From NCBI RefSeq assembly GCF_015679185.1, contig NZ_CP064939.1, positions 1,922,001 through 1,986,000 of the forward strand: a stretch of DNA of 64,000 bases, in the 5' to 3' direction. Position numbers and translations under genes: made by a program. The notes below the pieces were generated by a model. The model saw nothing but the letters and a program-made list of their open reading frames with translations, searched no databases and was not told the origin of the DNA. This document shows, piece after piece, positions 35,535 to 45,677 of this stretch (positions within the stretch are counted from its first letter, which is position 1; the number at the start of each line of letters is the position of its first letter). This stretch comes from Pedobacter endophyticus. GTDB taxonomy: Bacteria; Bacteroidota; Bacteroidia; Sphingobacteriales; Sphingobacteriaceae.

Positions 35535-37130
35535 CTATCTCCCACTCCACCATACCGGCGTTGTGTAGTTATTTTTCGCTTTAACCTGTAAAAAGTTGGC
35601 ATTGTTGTTCACTTCTTCGCTGCTCGGATAAATAGTGCGTTCCATGAGTTTTACATTGCTCGGCGCCTTGTTAACGCGTTCGCCAAGTTCTTTCTTCAGC
35701 CTTCTCACTTCTGCCCATAATTCGTAAGGCTTTAACATATTGAAATGCACATAGCGCTGATCGAAAATCAAACCTTTCTTTTCCGTATCATTGGCGGCTG
35801 TAAATTCAGCTAATTTCGCTACAATAAAAGTATTGATATCGGTAGCGGATGGTTTTGCCGGCATGGATTCAGGAATAAAACCCGAGTAAGTGACATCTTT
35901 GTTCAATGCGTTGTTTTCATAATAGATGTCTATCGATTGCCTGATGGCCGTTTCGTACTCGTTTGCAACGTTAAGGCCCAAATCTGGCCAGCGCATGCCT
36001 GCTTCTGCAAGCAACAAATGAATTTCTGAAGAGGTAAGTACCATGCTCAGCATACCCAAATTGCGCTCAAAAGAGGATCTGTTATACATAGACGGAAAGG
36101 TTTTGGCCAGATCGGTCGAAGTTATGGTACTACGGATAGCAGATACATCGGTTGCTTCGGTTGGCATTGGGGTATATTTTCCATCTTTATCTGGCTGAAA
36201 CAGCACTTTCAAGCGTGGATCGTCGGGCTGACCGGTTTTGCGCAAAACCTTGAACATATTTTGGGGTGCCCACAACAGATCACGCGATTCTTGAATTGAT
36301 CGGTTAAGTAAAAACTCGTATGCACGATCTTGTTGTTTATCAACGAGTGTAACTGACGATGCCCTGTCTTTGCTGTAGGCCCCATCTGCCAACACTTCCT
36401 GAACAACTGATTTTGCCAGATTGGGATCAACATTGGTAAGGCGCATGGCTAAACGAATTCGAAGACTGTTTGTAAAAACCCGCCACATATTGACATCACC
36501 GGCAAAGAAAATATCAAACTTTTTGAAATTCTGCTGAATGGCACTGGTTCCGAGCGTATAGGTTTTAAGGAAACCTGATACTTCTTTCAAATCGGCCAAT
36601 ATGCCTGTATAAATTACCTGTTGCTTATCGAATTTCGGGAAATAACCCTGGCTGGCGGCCATCATGGCTTCAGTATAAGGTACATCATCGTAAGCATCAG
36701 CCAGTTGACCAAACAAGAAATCCTTAATTACATTACTCGTTTGAAAATAGATTTGATAATCGCCTTTCTGATTATCGGGAAGAGAAGCATATAAATCCTG
36801 AAGTGATTTAATTGGCCGAAGCTTGCCGTAAATATCACCATAGGGACTGTGGCCCCAACCAAACGTGTTGGCCACACCATCGTTTACAAATCCACCACTT
36901 CCAAGCATCGGGTTAAAGGCTCTAAAGGTATGATAAAACTCACCATACGAATACCTGAAAATGCCCAGCTGCTGTTGGGCACCGGCATAAAAACCTTCAA
37001 TAGTTGGATCGGTGAACCCGTCTGGATTAAAGAAATCTTTCTCTAATCTCTTTTGGCAGGATGTTCCTGCAATCGCCACCATAAACAATACGGCAGCAAC
37101 TTTATTTATCGAGTTAAAATATTTTTTCAT
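35535..37130 (-). CDS. SusD/RagB-family lipoprotein (SusD-like_2 type)
   Basis: A 531-residue surface lipoprotein, lid of the SusC encoded 13 bases upstream. Lipobox AGTSC after the signal MKKYFNSINKVAAVLFMVAI. It is of the second SusD type: GFYAGAQQQLGIFRYSYGEFYHTF near the start, the block YQIYFQTSNVIKDFLFGQLADAYDDVPYTEAM (about 126-157), FFAGDVNMWRVFTNSLRIRLAMRL (about 207-230) and C-terminal YVHFNMLKPYELWAEVRRLKKE. The family is often tied to non-canonical or protein-derived ligands, but no substrate is evident here. The redox cluster lies upstream on the same strand. Confidence 0.9.
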   Translation of the reverse strand: MKKYFNSINKVAAVLFMVAIAGTSCQKRLEKDFFNPDGFTDPTIEGFYAGAQQQLGIFRYSYGEFYHTFRAFNPMLGSGGFVNDGVANTFGWGHSPYGDIYGKLRPIKSLQDLYASLPDNQKGDYQIYFQTSNVIKDFLFGQLADAYDDVPYTEAMMAASQGYFPKFDKQQVIYTGILADLKEVSGFLKTYTLGTSAIQQNFKKFDIFFAGDVNMWRVFTNSLRIRLAMRLTNVDPNLAKSVVQEVLADGAYSKDRASSVTLVDKQQDRAYEFLLNRSIQESRDLLWAPQNMFKVLRKTGQPDDPRLKVLFQPDKDGKYTPMPTEATDVSAIRSTITSTDLAKTFPSMYNRSSFERNLGMLSMVLTSSEIHLLLAEAGMRWPDLGLNVANEYETAIRQSIDIYYENNALNKDVTYSGFIPESMPAKPSATDINTFIVAKLAEFTAANDTEKKGLIFDQRYVHFNMLKPYELWAEVRRLKKELGERVNKAPSNVKLMERTIYPSSEEVNNNANFLQVKAKNNYTTPVWWSGR

Positions 37131-37143
37131 GATGATAGGTTGA

Positions 37144-40100
37144 TTAAAACATCGCTTTTATACTCATACCATAACTTCTAATTGCTGGCCAAGCGTTATT
37201 TTCAAAGTAAACATTTGTTCCGTTAAGGGCCTCAGCATCTACATTGGGCATGGTTTTGTATAAATAAGCTAAGTTATTTGCAAATGCAGATAGGGTAAGG
37301 CGCTGTAGTTTCATTTTAGTTACCCACTTGGTTGGCAGCGTATAGGCTATACTTACGTTTCTTAATTTGATGTAATCGTTTTTATAAACCACATCTGGCT
37401 GTATATCCATAAAACTTCTCCAATAGTATGAATACTTATCCTCTGCGGTGATGATTACATCGTTTGGCTGCCCGTTAGCTTTTACACCGGGAAGCACTAC
37501 GCCATTGTGCATGATAAATGGGTAACGAGAATCGGCAGGAACGGATGAAGTATGGCTCGGTAAGCCCACGAAAGCACCTGCATTGTTGATATAGTAGGGT
37601 AAACCACCACTGCGCTCGTCTCTTCCGGCTATGGTATTTTCGGCCGATCCGTTTCCGACCATATACATGTTGGTTTGTGAGATGAGCTTACTTCCAAATG
37701 AAAAATCGATATTAAAATCGACACTTAAGCCTTTGTAATTGAAACTGTTATTTAAACCGCCTACTGCTTTTGGAATTACATTACCCACTACTACGGGCCT
37801 GGTTGCATCTGTTGTGTAGAAACCATCCGATCCGACAACTAAATTGCCATTGCCATCACGCACATAATCGCTCACCACAATTTGGCCATAGGGCTCGCCC
37901 TCTCTTGCGGTTACTAAAGCGCCAGAGCCGCCGCCCACATCTTGTTGCTTAATTCCGCCTGCCAGCTTAATAATTTTTGGTTTAGATTGCGAAGCATTGA
38001 ATACCACGTTCCATTTGAAATTTTCGGTCTGAATTGGTGTTCCATAAATGTTTAATTCAAAACCTGTATTGTTGATCTGACCTGCGTTTACGCGGATGGA
38101 ATTAACACCCGTTGACGGCGCAACGGTAAGGGGCATAATCTGGTCGTACATTTTTGCGAAGAACACGTTAAATTCGAAACCTAAACGGTTATTTAAGAAT
38201 CTGTTCTCCAAACCAAATTCGAGTTCGCGTTTACGTTCGTTTCTTAAATCTACCGGAGGTAAATCAGATGGTGGTGTATAATAAATCACCGAGCCATAAT
38301 TGCCTATGCCATAAGTGGTATTAGCAAAATAAGCAGTACCTGGTCTACCCACATCGGCCAACGAAACCCTAAACTTTCCGTAAGAAATCCATTGTGGAAG
38401 TTTAAAAGCATCAGTATAAATAAAGGATGTACTGGCTCCGGGATAGAAGTAAGAGTTGTTTTTTGGAGGCAATTGCGATGCCCAGTCATTTCTGGCCTGC
38501 ACATCAAAATACAACCAGTCTTTGTAGGCCAGCTGCACTGATCCAACAGCTGCGTAAAGACGAGTAAGGTTTCTTGATGAGCTGCTGTTCAACTGATTGT
38601 TGACCGAGTTGTTTAGCGAGAACCAGTCTCGTGTTATAAACCCGCCATTGGTATTTCTCGACATTCCATCGAAAGTATAGCGCTGTATAATACCACCCAC
38701 GAATGTATTTAATTGAAAATCTTTACCAAGCTTTTTGTCGAAATGCAGCAATGATTGACCATTGTACCTCACTTCTCTGGAGTTGGATAGGCCATAATAT
38801 CCACCTGTTCCATCTGTTAGCGGACGCGTTAGCTTCTCTCCTGTTTCACCTCTATTGGTAATTAAATCGAAACCACCAAGCGTTTCTAAATAGAAGTTCG
38901 GGGTGAAGTTTATGGTAAGCGTAGCCGAATTAATGTAGTGATCTCTGGTATTGTTATAAGTATTTTGGGTTTGATTCCAGAAATAATTTCTTGCCAAGCC
39001 GTCTCTTACAATACCTCCGGTTGGATTTTGCGCTTGTCGGTTCTGAACGTACCACCAAAAATAACCCGTTTCTGGGTCTACAACCTGCTCTTGTTCCAAT
39101 CTCGCTACATCCAGTTGTCGCGGAATTCCATAAGTTACAAAAGCATCCTGATTTGTTGCGGGCGAGTTGTGGCTAAAGCTATTCACGTAGGTACTTGTTA
39201 ATTTAAATTTAACCTGCTCTGTGATATTGATGTTGCCATTAAAAAGGAATTTATTCTCCTGAAGGTTATATCCTTTAAAAATCCCCTTATAATCGTTATT
39301 GGTGTACGATACCCTGAAACCGCCCTGAGGGCCGCCACCTTGTACAGAAACGTTGGTATTTCCGGTAAATCCATCTTGGTACAGCGCCTTGATGTTATCT
39401 GGCTGCGCTACGTATGGTCTGTTCACATTATCATACCATAAAATCTGCCTGCCATCTAAGCGTGGACCAAAGTTGTAATTGGTAGGGTAATAGGCCTGTT
39501 GTCCGTTTCTTAAGTAAAATCCTTCTGCATCTACAACGCCGGGATTATTCCAGGCCGCTGGAAACCCAGAACCAAACTCGTTCTGAAATTTTTGCATTAC
39601 CCAGGGGTTATCTATTGAACGGCTGTAGTTGGCCTCAATGCCGAGCCCCTTTTTCTTACTTCCGGTTTTGGTGGTAATTAGGATAACGCCGTTAGCACCT
39701 TCCGATCCATAAAGCAGGGCCGCTTTGGCTCCTTTTAAAACTTCAAACGATTCTACATCATTCATGTTCAAATCGTTCAGTCCGTTTCCTGTACTTCTGT
39801 TAATATCAGTAGGCCCATCTAACATTGGCACCCCATCGATTACAAAAAGCGGCCTGATATTGGAACCAGAAAACAACGCAACGGTATTACGGATGTTAAC
39901 ATTCATCCCTCCAGACGGACCTAAGGCAGTTGCATTTAAGCGAAGTCCAGGTGCCTGACCATAAAGGGCGCTCAAACTGTTTAATGGCGACCCGTCGTTG
40001 GCCAGATTTTCGGTTTTAATACTGGATACAGAATAGCCGAGTGATCGCTTTTCTTGTTTAACGCCGAGCCCCGTTACTACAACTTCTTTTAACGTCTGTT

Positions 40101-40392
40101 GATCTTCTAATAGTACAATAGTGGATAAATTGCTGTCGCTCGAAATTTCTTGGGTTACGAAACCTACGGATTGCAGAACGAGCGTAGCTCCATTTTTAAC
40201 GGTTAAGCGGAAGGCTCCGTCGGGGTTGGTTGAAGTGCCATTACGGGCACCTTTTTCGAGAACGCTTACACTGGGGATGGGATTACCGCCGGCATCTTTG
40301 ATGATACCTGACACGGTTTTTTGCGCATACACGGCTGTAGTTGCAAAAAGCAACAACAACATACTTAAGCACATTAAGTAGTTTTTTTTCAT
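37144..40392 (-). CDS. SusC/RagA TonB-dependent transporter
   Basis: A 1082-residue outer-membrane transporter with signal peptide MKKNYLMCLSMLLLLFATTAVYAQ. A carboxypeptidase-D-like domain (KTVSGIIKDAGGNPIPSVSV) comes next, with no STN domain, then TonB-box-like LKEVVVTGLGVK, the plug (LSALYGQAPGLRLN, PLFVIDGVPML, LKGAKAALLYGSEGANGVI) and a beta-barrel ending WPAIRSYGMSIKAMF. Its N-terminal domain closely resembles the SusC at 49379 (shared KDAGGN and VSVLEKG), so the two pairs look duplicated. Lacking an STN domain, it is not FecR-controlled. A decayed ROK start with its operator lies upstream, hinting at former ROK control. Confidence 0.93.
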   Translation of the reverse strand: MKKNYLMCLSMLLLLFATTAVYAQKTVSGIIKDAGGNPIPSVSVLEKGARNGTSTNPDGAFRLTVKNGATLVLQSVGFVTQEISSDSNLSTIVLLEDQQTLKEVVVTGLGVKQEKRSLGYSVSSIKTENLANDGSPLNSLSALYGQAPGLRLNATALGPSGGMNVNIRNTVALFSGSNIRPLFVIDGVPMLDGPTDINRSTGNGLNDLNMNDVESFEVLKGAKAALLYGSEGANGVILITTKTGSKKKGLGIEANYSRSIDNPWVMQKFQNEFGSGFPAAWNNPGVVDAEGFYLRNGQQAYYPTNYNFGPRLDGRQILWYDNVNRPYVAQPDNIKALYQDGFTGNTNVSVQGGGPQGGFRVSYTNNDYKGIFKGYNLQENKFLFNGNINITEQVKFKLTSTYVNSFSHNSPATNQDAFVTYGIPRQLDVARLEQEQVVDPETGYFWWYVQNRQAQNPTGGIVRDGLARNYFWNQTQNTYNNTRDHYINSATLTINFTPNFYLETLGGFDLITNRGETGEKLTRPLTDGTGGYYGLSNSREVRYNGQSLLHFDKKLGKDFQLNTFVGGIIQRYTFDGMSRNTNGGFITRDWFSLNNSVNNQLNSSSSRNLTRLYAAVGSVQLAYKDWLYFDVQARNDWASQLPPKNNSYFYPGASTSFIYTDAFKLPQWISYGKFRVSLADVGRPGTAYFANTTYGIGNYGSVIYYTPPSDLPPVDLRNERKRELEFGLENRFLNNRLGFEFNVFFAKMYDQIMPLTVAPSTGVNSIRVNAGQINNTGFELNIYGTPIQTENFKWNVVFNASQSKPKIIKLAGGIKQQDVGGGSGALVTAREGEPYGQIVVSDYVRDGNGNLVVGSDGFYTTDATRPVVVGNVIPKAVGGLNNSFNYKGLSVDFNIDFSFGSKLISQTNMYMVGNGSAENTIAGRDERSGGLPYYINNAGAFVGLPSHTSSVPADSRYPFIMHNGVVLPGVKANGQPNDVIITAEDKYSYYWRSFMDIQPDVVYKNDYIKLRNVSIAYTLPTKWVTKMKLQRLTLSAFANNLAYLYKTMPNVDAEALNGTNVYFENNAWPAIRSYGMSIKAMF

Positions 40393-40508
40393 AATATGGT
40401 TTGTTTAGGGTGATTTTTTAATTGGGATTTTGGTTGAGTTGTGGTTCTTTTTATTTATCCATAGGCTTTGTAGTTGATGTTTATAAGTGTTTGATTTTGT
40501 TGTTTTTT

Positions 40509-40835
40509 CTACCGAACCAAGGGCAGCCAATGGCTTATCGCACTAACATTATTAATTAAAGTGCATACCGCTCCAAACTGAAAAACGCTGCTTACGTAAA
40601 CATAGGCGATAGTGAAAAAAGCGCTACGAAATTGATTACAGGTACTGAACCGGAGAAGCGATTGATGTGCAACGGTGGTATAAATATTTTTTTGGGGTTG
40701 AGCCTTTAGCGTAGTGCTGAGCGAGCATTGCATAAGCCTGCATAAGTCCGTTAACGAATGGACTTGTTTGTAATAAAGACGCTTAATAAGGCCAGTCGTT
40801 AAACGCTGCCGTCTCTTCATTAATGCCAGCGACAT
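40509..40835 (-). pseudogene. Decayed N-terminus of a ROK-family repressor
   Basis: The first 45 or so residues, with RRQRLTTGLIKRLYYKQVHS and then LTDLCRLMQCSLSTTLKA, align with the helix-turn-helix start of the intact ROK gene at 54041 (KSQRLRANIIKQLYYKSALS, LTELSKLTQKSLPLVTSA). After that the frame is unrelated to ROK and stops at 108 residues; no ROK sugar-kinase-like domain remains. It lies between the PAP2 gene and SusC, with the shared bipartite motif 20 bases upstream, as at the intact gene. Best read as a truncated duplicate. The rest of 40393-40508 holds nothing recognised. Confidence 0.6.
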
Positions 40836-40854
40836 ATAGGGTAGATTGTCTTAT

Positions 40855-40910
40855 CAAACTTAATAAAAAATACACCAAATAAACAAGATCTTTTTATTTT
40901 TTTTAATAAG
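40855..40910 (-). promoter_or_regulatory. Bipartite ROK-type motif, copy A
   Basis: Plus-strand CAAACTTAATAAAA starts at 40855, and the palindrome CTTTTTAT-N5-TTAATAAG lies at 40890-40910, 35 bases on. It precedes the decayed ROK start by 20 bases. Copies B-D are at 53653, 55258 and 61851. Confidence 0.6.
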
Positions 40911-40961
40911 TGTTTTTTGGGTATGAATCGCTGGTTTACCAAAAGGAAAATTGATTATGAA

Positions 40962-42272
40962 CTATTGTCTTCTCATTACAAGTTCTGCTGCCTGATGGGC
41001 GCCAATGCCCCGCCCTTGAACTTGTCCATTTTCTATTGCCGGCCTGTAATGAATACCTCCATAAAGCCTACTGATGGCCGCTTCATTGGCCGCTTGGTTG
41101 AAGGAAGAGAATTCCCTGATTGGCAGTCCGTAATCGATTTCTGTATCATCTTGAAACGCAAAGTTATTTCCAAATATGTTGGTTAATATATGGGCCGCTG
41201 CTGTCGATACTACACTATGTCCACTCGTATACTCCGGAAATGGAGGGGTTTGCAAGATTGGTTGCCAATTCTCATCAATATGCGAGTTTATAAAGGTTTC
41301 AGGGCGGATATAATTGCTTCGATACTTCTCGTCCCAACAACTAATAAAGGCATCAAACAAGGCAATGTTAACTGATGTATACGCAAAACTGCTTTGAGCA
41401 TAATCGAAACTTTTTAGTTTGCAGGCAATCCCAGCTATTGATATCCAGTGTGCTCCGGGCGAAATCTTCTTTGTTGCAAAATTCATATGACCATTTACAT
41501 TCAAAAAGAAAGGATTGCAATCCCAAAACTTGGCTATTTCTATCTGGTTCTTATTTAGGTTTTTTCCGGCCAAATAGACTTCTTTTGCATTTAAGAAGAA
41601 TGCACTGTTCTTATCGGTACTGTAGGTTGGGGGCGAAACAGGTTTAAACTGATCGGCTGTTTTTATAACCAACGGCCTTATTTTATTCCAATATGGCTCT
41701 ACGGCTGCCATATACCCCGGAGGAGTTGGCGCCCAGTTCCCTTCCTTTTTTATAATGCTGTAGCGCCTCAACTTGCGGGTTTCCTTATAATTATCTTGAT
41801 CGACCCATTTTAAAACCGAATCTGACACCGCTTTGCCGTACGAAATTGAATTTTCGATTAGTGCTTTTGGATATCCTTTTTGCTTATACCAGTTTAAAAT
41901 GCTGCTTAAACTGTCTAACGCAACTTGATCAGAGAAAACCAGGCGCTTTGCAACCTGCCAGTAGGCATAGGTGGCAGCAACAGAATAGCTGATCTCCTTT
42001 CTATCTGCTTTTGGGATGCCGTTGAAGCTATTCAACTGACCTTTTAATGAAACAAACTGGCTGTTGTTTTGCACCTGAACCTCATAAGCAGCAATGTTTG
42101 CGTAAACGAAGATCCTGCTTGCAACTGGTGGCGAGAATATATCGTTTACAATAATATCAGAAAGGGCTTTCTGCGATCTGTGTAATGGCCACGGATCATG
42201 TTCGCTTGTAGGCAACTGCGCCATGGCACTTTTTGAAATACAGAAAATAAACAAGAACAAATATATTTTCAT
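40962..42272 (-). CDS. Vanadium-haloperoxidase-like PAP2 superfamily protein, exported
   Basis: A 436-residue exported protein (signal MKIYLFLFIFCISKSAMAQ) of the PAP2/vanadium chloroperoxidase superfamily. All three vanadate or phosphate-binding motifs are seen: K316-x6-R323-P (KYRSNYIRP), TSGH (349-352) and SR-x3-G-x-H (S401, R402, H408 in SRLYGGIHYRP). Such proteins are either haloperoxidases or acid phosphatases, and sequence alone cannot decide. The vanadate-ligand histidine pattern is retained. The gene follows the FG-GAP/ASPIC-UnbV gene by nine bases and ends the redox set. Such pairings are recurrent in Bacteroidota and of unknown role. Confidence 0.85.
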   Translation of the reverse strand: MKIYLFLFIFCISKSAMAQLPTSEHDPWPLHRSQKALSDIIVNDIFSPPVASRIFVYANIAAYEVQVQNNSQFVSLKGQLNSFNGIPKADRKEISYSVAATYAYWQVAKRLVFSDQVALDSLSSILNWYKQKGYPKALIENSISYGKAVSDSVLKWVDQDNYKETRKLRRYSIIKKEGNWAPTPPGYMAAVEPYWNKIRPLVIKTADQFKPVSPPTYSTDKNSAFFLNAKEVYLAGKNLNKNQIEIAKFWDCNPFFLNVNGHMNFATKKISPGAHWISIAGIACKLKSFDYAQSSFAYTSVNIALFDAFISCWDEKYRSNYIRPETFINSHIDENWQPILQTPPFPEYTSGHSVVSTAAAHILTNIFGNNFAFQDDTEIDYGLPIREFSSFNQAANEAAISRLYGGIHYRPAIENGQVQGRGIGAHQAAELVMRRQ

Positions 42273-42281
42273 GATGTCGTT

Positions 42282-45200
42282 TTAATTAGTAGCCTTTAAA
42301 AGCTGAACTTGATCGTTATTTTTGACAACAATGATTTTTTTCGTTTCTCCCTTCATCTCAATCATATTTCTGACATCGCCATCTATATAAAACCCTGAAC
42401 GATAAGGGGGAACCGCCTTAAAATCGCCCTTTCCATTTCCAAATAGAAGTAGGCCCAAACTGGCATCTGCCTGGCCAAGTTGAACCCGATAGGGGTAGAA
42501 ATTTCCGCCTAATAAGATATCCTGCTTTCCATCTTTATTGAAGTCATCGGTTATTATTCCCCAGGTTCTGGAAATCTGCGCTTCTATTGGAAGGGCTTTG
42601 ATGGCAAATTTGCCGGATCCATCATTTAGTAAAATGGAAGTTTCAAAGCGTTTACAGTAAAATTTCTGACTTTTGCTTAACTGATCTGGTGTAAGCAATT
42701 GTTCTATTGTTAAATCAGCGTAGGAAGCGTAACTTAGAAACCGTTTCTTTAACTGCACCATCTGATCGAGCAGCTCGTCTCTGGATGCCATTGGATAATT
42801 CTGCCCTTGAATATAATAGCACATAATCGGATCCAATACATCATCATTATTAAAATCTGCTACATAAATAGTGGTCGGCTGCTTATCATTTGCCTTAAAT
42901 TGATTGTTTAAGCCACAATTGCCAGCAATAAAATCCATTGCGCCATCGTTGTTCACATCCATCGAAACAATTTTACTCCACATCCCATCTGAGTTTTCCA
43001 GGCCAGATTCTTTATCGATTTTTAAAACGCCCTTTTCATTTTTAAACTTCTTTAGGGCCATCCAGTCTCCACCGATCAACAATTCGGGATGTTTATCAGC
43101 ATCTAAGTCTTGCCAAATGGCTGTAACAACCATTCCGGCGTACTCCAACTCAGGAGCCAGCACTTTGGTTACATTTTCAAACTTTGCCACTCCCCCTTTT
43201 GAATTATTGCACAATAAATAGCTTTTGCTACATAAGGGGAAAGCGCCTGATTTGCTCATACCACCTACAAAAACATCCAAATCTCCATCTTGATCGAAAT
43301 CGGCAAAGCTTATGGCTTGCTTGCTGTTCCACATTTTAGGCAGTGCATTTTTGGCCTTGCTAAAAATTCCGTTTCCATCGTTTAAATATAATCGGTCCTG
43401 ATACTCGGGTGAATCTTCGTTGTATTCATTCCCTCCGCTTACTACCCATAAATCTGAAAAGCCATCGCCATTTGCATCAAAAAAAACCGCATTTACATCT
43501 TCACAAGCTTTGTCCTCGTCCCAAGGTTGACTTTTGGAGACGTTGTAGCCTCCTTTTTTATTGCCTAAGTACAGCTTACTTTCCTGACCAATTGCCCCAC
43601 CTAGAAAAACGTCTTCAATGCCATCATTATTAACATCTGCTGTAGCCAACGCCGGCCCAAACTTAGATAGTTGGTACGGTAGCAGCGTTTCGCCTTTAAA
43701 ATCAATGAAATCGTTTTCAATATGTCTAAATGTCAAGCCAGATTGTGCAGTAAAATCTGCAAACAGCGCTTTTGGCTCACCTTTATCTTCTTTTTTAATT
43801 TTAGCTTCATTCTGCCGCACCGTTAGCGTCTTATTGGATTGTATATTTTCGATCAAGGTCTCTTTTCCATCGGGCCAAACTACCTTCACCTCATCAATTG
43901 TATTGTTTTTACCTAGCCCAAAACAATTGATTTGATCAACACTCGATTGGTACCCACGCACCACATATTTTTCCTGATATTGTAAGTTGTCTTTAGTTTT
44001 TACGTAAATTTTAGCGCCCACCGCTGATGTGTTTAAGCCTGCTCCAACAAGTTTTATCTTTAAATAGTTTAATTGCTCTAAATTGGAATTATTTCGATAT
44101 ACCATTATCGGTGAGTTGATATTACAAACGATCAAATCCAGGTCGCCGTCATTATCTAAGTCGGCATAAGCTGAACCATTTGAAACCGAGGGCGTTGAAA
44201 TGCCCCAAGCTTTTGTTTGGTTGGTAAAAGTCAAATCGCGATTGTTGGAGAAAATATAATTGGATATTTTATTAGACGGCATCTTCTTAACCAAATCGAA
44301 GGTTTGAAATTTCAAGCTTCCTTGCTTGAGCGATTCTACCTGCGCATTGGCAACGGTGTACTTTAAGAAATCCATATCAGTAAAGTCTCTTAAATATCCG
44401 TTAGAAATGAATAAGTCCTTCCAACCATCGTTGTCAAAATCGGCAAATAAAGGCGCCCAACTCCAATCCGTGTTGGAAATTCCGGCTAATTGACCGATTT
44501 CGCTAAAACGTAAATGACCATCCTCTGCCAAGCCCTGGTTTAAGTGTAGCATGTTTCTCATTTGCTGGTTATAATATCCACTATCCAGCAATAAGTGATA
44601 TTGGTCGTACTCATCTGGTCCTTTAAGCAGTTTTTGCCGGCGGTTATCCTCGGGCAACATATCCAGTGTGATGATATCGGGCTTGCCATCATTGTTATAA
44701 TCGGCTATATCCGAGCCCATTGAAAATTTTGAGATGTGCTTGATAGATTTCCTGATAGTCTCAGAAAAAGTACCATTCTTATTGTTTATATACAGGCAAT
44801 CTTGCTCGGTGTAATCGCTTGAAGTATATATATCTGGCCAGCCATCGCTATTTAAATCGCTTACAGCCACGTTGAGGCCAAAATTTAAGGCATTGTTGAT
44901 AATGCCCGAGGTTATAGTAACGTCTACAAAATACGGTTGATTATTTTTGGGATCATTTCTAAATAAACGATTCCCGTATTTCATATTGGGGGTTGCCCGC
45001 ACCTTTTTAGTACTTACAAACGGTTTATACGTTTGGTTGGAGTGATTTAGCAGAAACATGTCCAAATCACCATCCTTATCATAATCAAAAAAAACGGCCT
45101 GTGTAGATTGCGTTCCTCTCGCATCAAGGCCGTAAACTTCGGCCATGTTTTTAAACACTGGTATCTTTCCCTTAATTCCCTGGTTGATAAAGAGCTCATT

Positions 45201-45632
45201 TTTAAGTTCATCATCGGAATGTTTACCAGAATGACAAACATATATATCCAACAAGCCATCGCCATTTACATCTGCAATGCTTACCCCGGTGCCCCATGTG
45301 CCATTTCCACTAAGGCCAGCCTTATTTGTAATATCCTCAAATTTAAGATCGCCCTTGTTCATATACAATTTATGGCTTGCTGAGTTTGATGAGAAAAAAA
45401 CGTCAGATAAGCCATCGCCATTAAAATCGGCCACTCCAACGCCAGATCCGTTATACAGATATTCATAGTTCATCACGTGCAGCGAATCGGTCTCAATTAC
45501 CTTGTTTACAAAACTGATATTTGTTTCTTTTGCCGGAAGTAAGGTAAACAAGGGCTGCTGGCCGTTAACATCGTGAACAATAGCAACTAGCTCGAAGAGA
45601 AGAAAAACGGTGCTATAAATTCCTATTTTCAT
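42282..45632 (-). CDS. FG-GAP/VCBS repeat protein with ASPIC-UnbV domain (CRTAC1-like), exported
   Basis: A 1116-residue exported beta-propeller protein with signal MKIGIYSTVFLLFELVAIVHDVNG. More than ten FG-GAP/VCBS calcium-loop repeats are visible (GVGVADFNGDGLSDVFF, GVSIADVNGDGLLDIYV, AVFFDYDKDGDLDMFLL, NVAVSDLNSDGWPDIYT, AYADLDNDGDLDLIV, TADVNNDGIEDVFLGG, FADFDQDGDLDVFVGG and others). They form two propeller halves around a central ASPIC/UnbV domain at about 530-610 (LKIKLVGAGLNTSAVGAKIYVKTK...VVWPDGKETLIENI). The family is related to human CRTAC1 and has no agreed function; adhesion or presentation at the surface is plausible. It lies between the copper monooxygenase and PAP2 genes. Confidence 0.9.
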   Translation of the reverse strand: MKIGIYSTVFLLFELVAIVHDVNGQQPLFTLLPAKETNISFVNKVIETDSLHVMNYEYLYNGSGVGVADFNGDGLSDVFFSSNSASHKLYMNKGDLKFEDITNKAGLSGNGTWGTGVSIADVNGDGLLDIYVCHSGKHSDDELKNELFINQGIKGKIPVFKNMAEVYGLDARGTQSTQAVFFDYDKDGDLDMFLLNHSNQTYKPFVSTKKVRATPNMKYGNRLFRNDPKNNQPYFVDVTITSGIINNALNFGLNVAVSDLNSDGWPDIYTSSDYTEQDCLYINNKNGTFSETIRKSIKHISKFSMGSDIADYNNDGKPDIITLDMLPEDNRRQKLLKGPDEYDQYHLLLDSGYYNQQMRNMLHLNQGLAEDGHLRFSEIGQLAGISNTDWSWAPLFADFDNDGWKDLFISNGYLRDFTDMDFLKYTVANAQVESLKQGSLKFQTFDLVKKMPSNKISNYIFSNNRDLTFTNQTKAWGISTPSVSNGSAYADLDNDGDLDLIVCNINSPIMVYRNNSNLEQLNYLKIKLVGAGLNTSAVGAKIYVKTKDNLQYQEKYVVRGYQSSVDQINCFGLGKNNTIDEVKVVWPDGKETLIENIQSNKTLTVRQNEAKIKKEDKGEPKALFADFTAQSGLTFRHIENDFIDFKGETLLPYQLSKFGPALATADVNNDGIEDVFLGGAIGQESKLYLGNKKGGYNVSKSQPWDEDKACEDVNAVFFDANGDGFSDLWVVSGGNEYNEDSPEYQDRLYLNDGNGIFSKAKNALPKMWNSKQAISFADFDQDGDLDVFVGGMSKSGAFPLCSKSYLLCNNSKGGVAKFENVTKVLAPELEYAGMVVTAIWQDLDADKHPELLIGGDWMALKKFKNEKGVLKIDKESGLENSDGMWSKIVSMDVNNDGAMDFIAGNCGLNNQFKANDKQPTTIYVADFNNDDVLDPIMCYYIQGQNYPMASRDELLDQMVQLKKRFLSYASYADLTIEQLLTPDQLSKSQKFYCKRFETSILLNDGSGKFAIKALPIEAQISRTWGIITDDFNKDGKQDILLGGNFYPYRVQLGQADASLGLLLFGNGKGDFKAVPPYRSGFYIDGDVRNMIEMKGETKKIIVVKNNDQVQLLKATN

Positions 45633-45677
45633 GGCAATTTTGTTTAAAGTGGAGCTAAAATTAAATATGCGCCGGGC

